Part shown: positions 58,582-64,000 of the stretch, in pieces | How positions within the stretch are numbered: the stretch's first letter is position 1 | Layout of the letters: every line of letters begins with the position of its first letter | From: Golubevia sp. BC0850 | Lineage: Eukaryota > Basidiomycota > Exobasidiomycetes > Golubeviales > Golubeviaceae | Length of the DNA: 64,000 bases | Assembly: GCA_012976225.1 (NCBI GenBank) | Contig: JAAVVG010000005.1 | Coordinates: 930,001-994,000 of the forward strand | Reading direction: 5' to 3' | Translations under genes and position numbers: made by a program | Notes under the pieces: generated by a model | Told to the model about the DNA's origin: nothing | Seen by the model: only the letters and a program-made list of their open reading frames with translations | Databases searched by the model: none

Positions 58582-59234
58582 ATAACATCCGATCATTTCA
58601 ATTAGAAAACCAGAAAACTTTCAAAACAAGAAATGACACATCCATCAAGAGGTCTACTTCTACTTTCGATCTTCTCTTCTCTCATTGTTGAACGCTCTTC
58701 CGTCTTGAAGGGCTGGTGGTAGCTATGTGATAATACCCGAATGTTCTTGTTCTCTCTTCCTGTTTGAGAAGTTGAAAGGCGTGTTATTCTCTTTTGCTGA
58801 TCTTGAGATTCGCATAGTAGATTTTTTTTGTTGGTGACAAATAAGGTGCTTCAAATCATTCGGGTGAATATCGTATGTTACAAGTCGAAAATTGCGAAGC
58901 GAAGGATTGAAAAGTATGAAATAGAGGGGAGAAGATGTTGCCCAGAGAGTTCAAAAAGGGGGTAGAAAGAAGAGAGAGAAATCGAAACAAGGGACGAAGG
59001 AAAGGTGGAAGAAAGAAAGAAAGCCAAGCTCTTTGACCTATAGAGAAACATCGAAAGCTGTTATCTACCCGATTTCAAAGTCAAAGATCGCGGAATTCAG
59101 CTATCTTGAAAAGTTGACTAAAGATCCCAAACACTTTCTTAATTCAATCTACGAAGGTCAATTCTACTTCCATATCTCTTCAAGATTTCATCATTGACTA
59201 TCTTTCCCTTCTCCTTTTGTTCCTTAAGTAAAAC
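58582..59234. other. Convergent spacer RUB1 / TFIIB
   Basis: 653 bp between converging genes; no gene. The C-terminal end of TFIIB may extend into this region if the frame at 59235 is not the true stop. Confidence 0.4.
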
Positions 59235-60470
59235 TCAAAAAGCTTCTCTAATAGTCTTTAATCCAGACCCAGTGACAGAAGAAATCTCTTTTGCAGATTT
59301 CTTAGCTTCTCCATCCCAAAGGATTCCAGCCATCAACAAAACAGCTCCAGCGATAGTATCAGGTAGTCTACCTTCTAAAGCTCCATCTTCTCTAACGGAT
59401 TGAACCAACAATTCAGTAAAATGAACAACCCCAATCATCTTGATTCCCAAATAACCTGAAAGTCTTCCAATAAGTTTCATCGGATCCATTGGAGCGTTGG
59501 AAATCCCACATCCTTTGAACAACTCTCTAATAGACTTGTCTTTCAAATGAACAGATGCACAACCTTTAAACTCAGTTTTAGGAACTTTTGATAAGTTAAT
59601 GATTTCATTTAGAGTTCTATCATCTCCAGTTCCTTTACAAGCCATATGAAGTGAAGCTGCAGTGATGATATCTCCATCCTTCCTTCCTTTTTTTTTTCTT
59701 CCTTTTTCAATAAACCTTCTTTGATGATGATGGAATAAAATTGTTTGGCACCATCAATAGTACTTCTACCAAGTTGCATTGCTTCTCCCATGGTTTGAGC
59801 CTTCTTGTGAGCATCGGGAGTGGCTTTGTCTTGAGAGGGTGCAACTTTTGCAGCTGTCTTTTGTAAAGCGATGGCTCTACCAATATTTCCATTTTTGGTT
59901 CTTGAAGCGATTTTGGTTTCGAGGGATTGAGGAGGACCTCCCATTACGTTGGATTGAACAGCTCCGACACGAGATTGATCTGGTGCAGAGTCGTTTGCGT
60001 AGTTACGCCCTGTGGATTGGCAAAAGAAGCGTCATACTTCAGTCATGGAAGGACTTCGTAGAAACAGGATCTTTGTTTTTCTAAAGAGGAAGGAGAGACA
60101 AATGTTTCCTTCTCGAACCTCATCGCCCCAGCCCCCTTTTCAAATTTGCCACTCAAAGAATCCGAGTCTCCCCTCCTTCTTTCATCCCACTCTCAACTCA
60201 CATTCACTTCTTGTATCAATGATTCTATCTGCTAAAACCAAACCACAATTTCCACAAACCAAATCTCCACTAGAGAGTTCCTCGAGGATGTCAGGAGCAC
60301 ATCCACCAGGACCACATTCTGGACAGAGCAATTTGACTCCTAAACGAGCACGGAAAGGTTCTACTTTCTCTTTGGTATCTATGCTTTCTACACTTTCTTT
60401 GAACTTCTTGAAGAAAGATAGAGGAGGGAATTTGACTTGTAAATCTTGATTTTCATCGGTTTGTTTGGAT
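59235..60470 (-). CDS. SUA7: Transcription initiation factor TFIIB
   Basis: Exons 60203-60470 and 59235-60009, joined T|GG; a further upstream exon with the ATG is not placed. TFIIB bridges TBP/DNA and RNA polymerase II. The zinc ribbon is exact: LCPECGPGGCAP and LVCGNCGLVLADR, then DTRSEWRNYANDS. Two cyclin repeats follow (IGRAIALQK to LSKVPK, and MKLIGRLSGYLGI to VTGSGLKTIREAF). Between YSIIIKEGLL and ITAASLHMACKG there is a Lys-rich insert over an A10 run (T10 at 59688-59697 on the plus strand), where the reading frame shifts by one. One extra A would keep the frame. The C-terminus stops at IREAF (59235), earlier than in known TFIIBs. No second TFIIB is seen in the window, so an assembly error is a serious alternative to a real frame break. 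Confidence 0.75.
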
Positions 60471-61197
60471 CTGAGAGAAAGAGATGAAAATGAGGCAGCA
60501 CAAAGAGTTGAAGTTGGTGGGTTGGAATTGAAGGTGAAGGGAAATCGGAAAGCTGAGATTCAAAACTTGGGAGAGGAAAGGGAGAGCAAAATTGTCAAGT
60601 TGCCAGGGAGATGTTGTCAGTTTGAGAAGGGGGGGGGGGTGGGGCGGTAGAGATGAATCGGAGAGCTGATGCCACATGTCAATGAAGTGCTCCTACCCTC
60701 CAGAGTCTCTAGAATTATTCATCTCTTTCATTTGCATAAATTCGATTGTGAGCTCAACTTGGTCCAGCATGAAGAAAGAGCTGCTGATCTCTGACTGAGC
60801 AACACTCCCCCAAACAACACCCATTCTGCCCTAGTTTCCCACCTTGTATCTGAGTCCAACCCTCGTCAACATGTTCTAAACTCAGAGAAGCCTCCCTGAT
60901 TTAAAGATGACATTCTTCAATTGAAAGTTGAGGTTTGAGGAGTAGTACGTACTTGTACACAATCAGGTGGGATTTGAATGGGATGAGCCAGCTACAGAGA
61001 TTCGCTTGGATGATGTTAAGGTGGAATTTAATTTTTTGAAATTTGATCGTATCAAGATTGACACTGTCAAAGATTGGAAGAAGAGATCTGGAGTTGGTCG
61101 TCGTGGTTGGGGAGAGAACAACAGCAGGTTTCCGAGCTGGCTATCTTCTCCAGCTTCTTCTCGACCTCTTGCCAAGTTCAACCTCTCTTTAGTCAAG
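60471..61197. other. Divergent spacer TFIIB / TLC gene
   Basis: 727 bp that hold the TFIIB 5' exon and both promoters. A G10 run lies near 60630-60640. The minus-strand frame at 60453-60677 (MWHQLSDSSL...) does not fit a TFIIB N-terminus. Confidence 0.35.
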
Positions 61198-62708
61198 ATG
61201 GTGTTGGACTCAATAGCTCAATCCTTGGATCCATATCTAGTCTCTTTTGGTTTCCCTCATTTATCAGCTCATCTTCCACTAGTCTTCAAATCCCTTTGCT
61301 TTTGGCTAACTCTTCAATTACTCTCAAGACTAGCTTCTCCAAAGATCTTCCCAAAGACTTATCCATCCCTCAAACCTTCAACCAAAACCTCTTGGGATGT
61401 TCATTTCGTAGCTTTCTGTCATGCTTCTATCATCGTTCCTCTAGTAGCAAAGATTTGGTGGGATGTTAGAAATAAAGGTGGAATGCAAGGTTCTCATCCT
61501 TTGGCTATCGATAGAACTTATGGTTACGATAAACAGGCTGGTGACGTTTATGCTATTGCTTTAGGATATTTCATTTGGGATGCTGCCGTTTCTATCCTGG
61601 TGAGTAGGGGAGGAAAGACTGAGAGGGAACCGAGATGGGAAGGAAGCCAAGAGGAAGCTGATTGGGGATTCAATGGTTGGGAAGATTGACGATGAGCTCC
61701 TTCCTTTTCTCTAATCAAGTACGATGGACTTGGATTCATTGCTCATGGTGTGCTTTGCATGACCGCTTTCACTCTAGTCTTCGTGAGTATTCGGATGGAT
61801 CCGCCTGGTGGAGGATTCTCCTATCAGGAAGGTAGGACAAGAGCTGATCCTCAAAATCCTACTCACTGAACCATCTCCTATCCTTCCTGAATCCTTCTCG
61901 TGAACCTCAGCACCCTGTCTTCATGTATGATGGACTAGGATTCTTGCTGTGGGAGCTAAGCACTCGTAAGTTCTCTCTCCTTCCTGCATACAGCTGGAGC
62001 GGGCTCTCACGCTCGCTTTGATGACCCCCTAGCTCGACTATTAACTCCAATTTGACTAATATAATCGTTGTTTGATGGCCTCTCCTCACTCCTTCATCCC
62101 TACTCGTGCTCTTCGTGGCTGACTCCAACGTGCTCTCCAATCTCTCGACGCGTCTTCCCTCGAACAGCTTTCCTCAACATCCATTGGTTCTTGGACAAGC
62201 TGAACATGACTGGATCAACTGCTCAATTAGTCAACGCTGCTTTCTTGCTGAGCACTTACGTTGGGGCCAGATTGACTTTTGGAGTCTACAACGTGAGTCT
62301 CCTTCTCCAAATCACTCTTCTCATCTCCCCTCTCTCTGACCTATTCTGCTACTCCATCCTTCACCTCATATCCCTGCATAATCAACTCAGTCATACTCTT
62401 GGTTCATGCACACCATCTTCGTTCAACACACCCCTCCAATTCCACTCTCAATCAAACTATTCTTCATGATTGGAAACGTCACTTTAAATTGTCTCAACTT
62501 CTTCTGGTTCAGAGCCATGGTTAGAGCTGTTCAGAAACGTTTCGTTGCAAAGCCAGAACCTAAAGCTAATGGAAAGAAGGAAGAGGTCGATCCTATGAAA
62601 ATCTTGGATGGAAGGCAAAAGTTGAGAGTTGGAGTGAAAGGAAAAAACGATGATGTTATTGAGAAAGAAGTTGGAGCCGCTAGAGCTGTTAGAGCTAAAG
62701 ATGATTAA
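61198..62708 (+). CDS. TLC-domain multi-span membrane protein
   Basis: Five exons: 61198-61599, 61720-61782, 61911-61965, 62168-62292, 62391-62708; 320 residues. Several hydrophobic spans separated by short loops carry the TLC (TRAM/LAG1/CLN8) pattern: WDVHFVAFCHASIIVPLVAKIWW, GDVYAIALGYFIWDAAVSIL, FLNIHWFLDKLNM and FLLSTYVGARLTFGVYN. TLC proteins act in the ER in ceramide synthesis, lipid sensing or as translocon partners. It lacks the Lag1 ceramide-synthase double-His motif in the part I can read, so it is closer to TMEM56/TLCD4-type proteins. The tail is Lys-rich and ends KDD. The ATG at 61198 follows a leader; upstream in-frame ATG 60967 adds text with no membrane character. Confidence 0.85.
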
Positions 62709-63219
62709 GGGAAGAAGTGATTGGTTATACCATAGGATTGGAGAGTTGCTTGGAATTGAAGGCAGTAGCAGATCGAAATGGAAGGGGATGGGACCAGGGG
62801 GTCTATATAACAACGGGGAAAGACGGAATCTTAATCGTAATTTAGTAATCTCTGAATTAATTTCGTTCTCGAATCCCTTGTCTTTTGATTGAAAGAGGTG
62901 TTGTTCTCGGTCTTGTTTGGAGAACAACACCATGGTTCGATTCCTGATCTCTCCGATTGTCCTCGTATTCACTCTTGTTCCCAAAAAGAAGTAGCTTCCA
63001 TCATCTTCGAAGTTCGATCCGATTGTTCTCGCACAGTTCTACAAGTGATAGCGTTATCTGCGGATCACTTTTAGATTAAAGTTCGAGTACAGCCGCCGGT
63101 TTCGTGCTAGGGGAACCCCTATTTCTGAAAACCTATTTAAACCGATCTTTCCAACGTTCCCTTCAATATTTCAATTCTCTCCCCCTCTTCGAACCTACTC
63201 AATCTTCATTCTACTAATC
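62709..63219. promoter_or_regulatory. Spacer; promoter of aspartic protease gene
   Basis: 511 bp; no gene. A TATA-like TATTTAA at 63134-63140 lies 86 bp before the protease ATG. GTTCGATTCC near 62936 resembles a tRNA T-loop, but no tRNA body surrounds it. Confidence 0.4.
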
Positions 63220-64000
63220 ATGGACAAAGTCAAGAACCTCTTTAAACGTAAATCAGTTGCAGCCTCTCCTTCGGCCAACGCTGACGCTGAAAAAGTCACT
63301 ATTTCACTAACTAGAGCTTCCCCAAAGGTCCAAGCTGCTGGAATTAGTACCAACGCTACTATTTCTTCCACTCAATTGGCTGGTCTTCGAGTCAAAAAGT
63401 GAGTCATCAATCTGGATCGTTCAAAAGACTCAAAGGGCAGGAGGACTCGGCCCTCTTCTACCTCCTTGGATCTTCGCAGATAGGAATCCCCTTCAGGGTC
63501 TCAACACTCATCCCTTTCCTTCTCATTTCCCTATCTCTTTCACAGCATGAAAGTCAAATATCATTCTCAGTTCGAACACTACAAGAACTCTCAAGGAAAG
63601 GCTCATCCTAAGGATATTCGTCCAGCTCCATCTGCCTCTGCTACTGCTGTCAAAGCTACTGGTGATGGAAACGAGGTCTTGACCGATAACCAGGGAGAGC
63701 TCCTTTGGACGTGAGTGCTTCTAGAGTCCAACGAGAGCAGATAGCCACGAGGAACTTTACAGATCAACTCTTGTCCTTCTTCTCTCCCATGCAGTGGACC
63801 TGTTGGACTAGGAACTCCACCTCAAACTTTTGCTCTTGATTGTGAGTTTGTTTCCAAAAAGAATGCGATGTTTCTATTTCCTTCTTGAGTCAATGAGCCA
63901 CCAACTCTTGTCATCTTGCTTTTGCCTCTCATCGTTCCATTACTCTCATCACTTTCTCTCTCTTCCCATCCTTCCCTCGCTTTCCCACCATTCAGTCGAT
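63220..64000 (+). CDS. Pepsin-type aspartic protease (5' part, runs off right edge)
   Basis: Four exons seen: 63220-63398, 63546-63710, 63795-63841, and 63996 onward. The protein starts MDKVKNLFKRKSVAASPSAN and has no signal peptide, unusual for this secreted or vacuolar family. A basic propeptide-like part (NMKVKYHSQFEHYKNSQGK) precedes the catalytic domain: LLWTGPVGLGTPPQTFALDFD, the first strands that lead to the DTGSS active-site loop. The next exon begins TCGAT, completing FD at the window end. The first catalytic Asp is therefore just in view. Localisation is open: a cytosolic start and Lys-rich N-terminus could mean an alternative start or an unseen upstream exon. Confidence 0.75.

Noticed and set aside
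62925-62965. tRNA T-loop-like GGTTCGATTCC
   Set aside because: No matching T-stem, anticodon arm or acceptor partner lies upstream at tRNA distance.

Overview
This window is nuclear DNA of a fungus, most likely a basidiomycete yeast or dimorphic form. Pucciniomycotina is my best guess, from the general look of the proteins; nothing in the sequence proves it. Almost every gene is cut by several short introns, mostly 40 to 250 bases, with GTGAGT/GTAAGT donors, CT-rich tracts and CAG/TAG acceptors. Genes lie densely on both strands. I rebuilt gene models by joining open frames across these splice sites and checking phase and family motifs. Where all phases close I give the exon list. The genes read as ordinary single-copy eukaryotic housekeeping genes plus a few lineage-specific ones. 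I found no rRNA, tRNA, CRISPR array, virus-like element or complete autonomous transposon.

Left part (1-13,000). A broken F-box/leucine-rich gene runs off the left edge. It is followed by a mitochondrial BolA protein, phosphoenolpyruvate carboxykinase (PCK1) with a 7-base first exon, a Yip1-family Golgi/ER membrane protein, and a small unknown protein divergent from it. A second F-box-like gene follows, then a poorly coding, probably decaying stretch (about 10.7-12.8 kb).

Middle part (13,000-33,000). Two small secreted proteins (12-Cys and 6-Cys, each with a TATA box) flank a Ser/Arg-rich unknown protein. Then come a 1,131-residue arrestin-like protein with a PPxY motif, flap endonuclease FEN1, a three-KH RNA-binding protein (PBP2-like), a SIRT2/Hst2-type sirtuin and a SAM-dependent methyltransferase.

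Right part (33,800-64,000). Two mitoribosomal genes (bL34m and mS29) share a 199-bp divergent promoter, and the mS29 intron 2 carries a non-autonomous repeat element. Next come a tandem pair of short-chain dehydrogenases, a GH31 alpha-glucosidase, a glutathione S-transferase, U6 phosphodiesterase USB1 divergent from acetyl-CoA synthetase, a secreted aldose-1-epimerase, exocyst subunit EXO84 divergent from RUB1/NEDD8, TFIIB (with a homopolymer frame break), a TLC-domain membrane protein, and the start of a pepsin-type aspartic protease.

Functional links are modest. PCK1 and acetyl-CoA synthetase both serve growth on C2/non-sugar carbon. bL34m and mS29 both build the mitochondrial ribosome. The GH31 enzyme and the secreted mutarotase both act on sugars. 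I do not see a convincing new multi-gene system. The most interesting signals are gene-structure oddities: a retainable 87-nt intron in EXO84, a frame break in TFIIB, an unresolved USB1 splice, a microexon in PCK1, and an element lodged in mS29.
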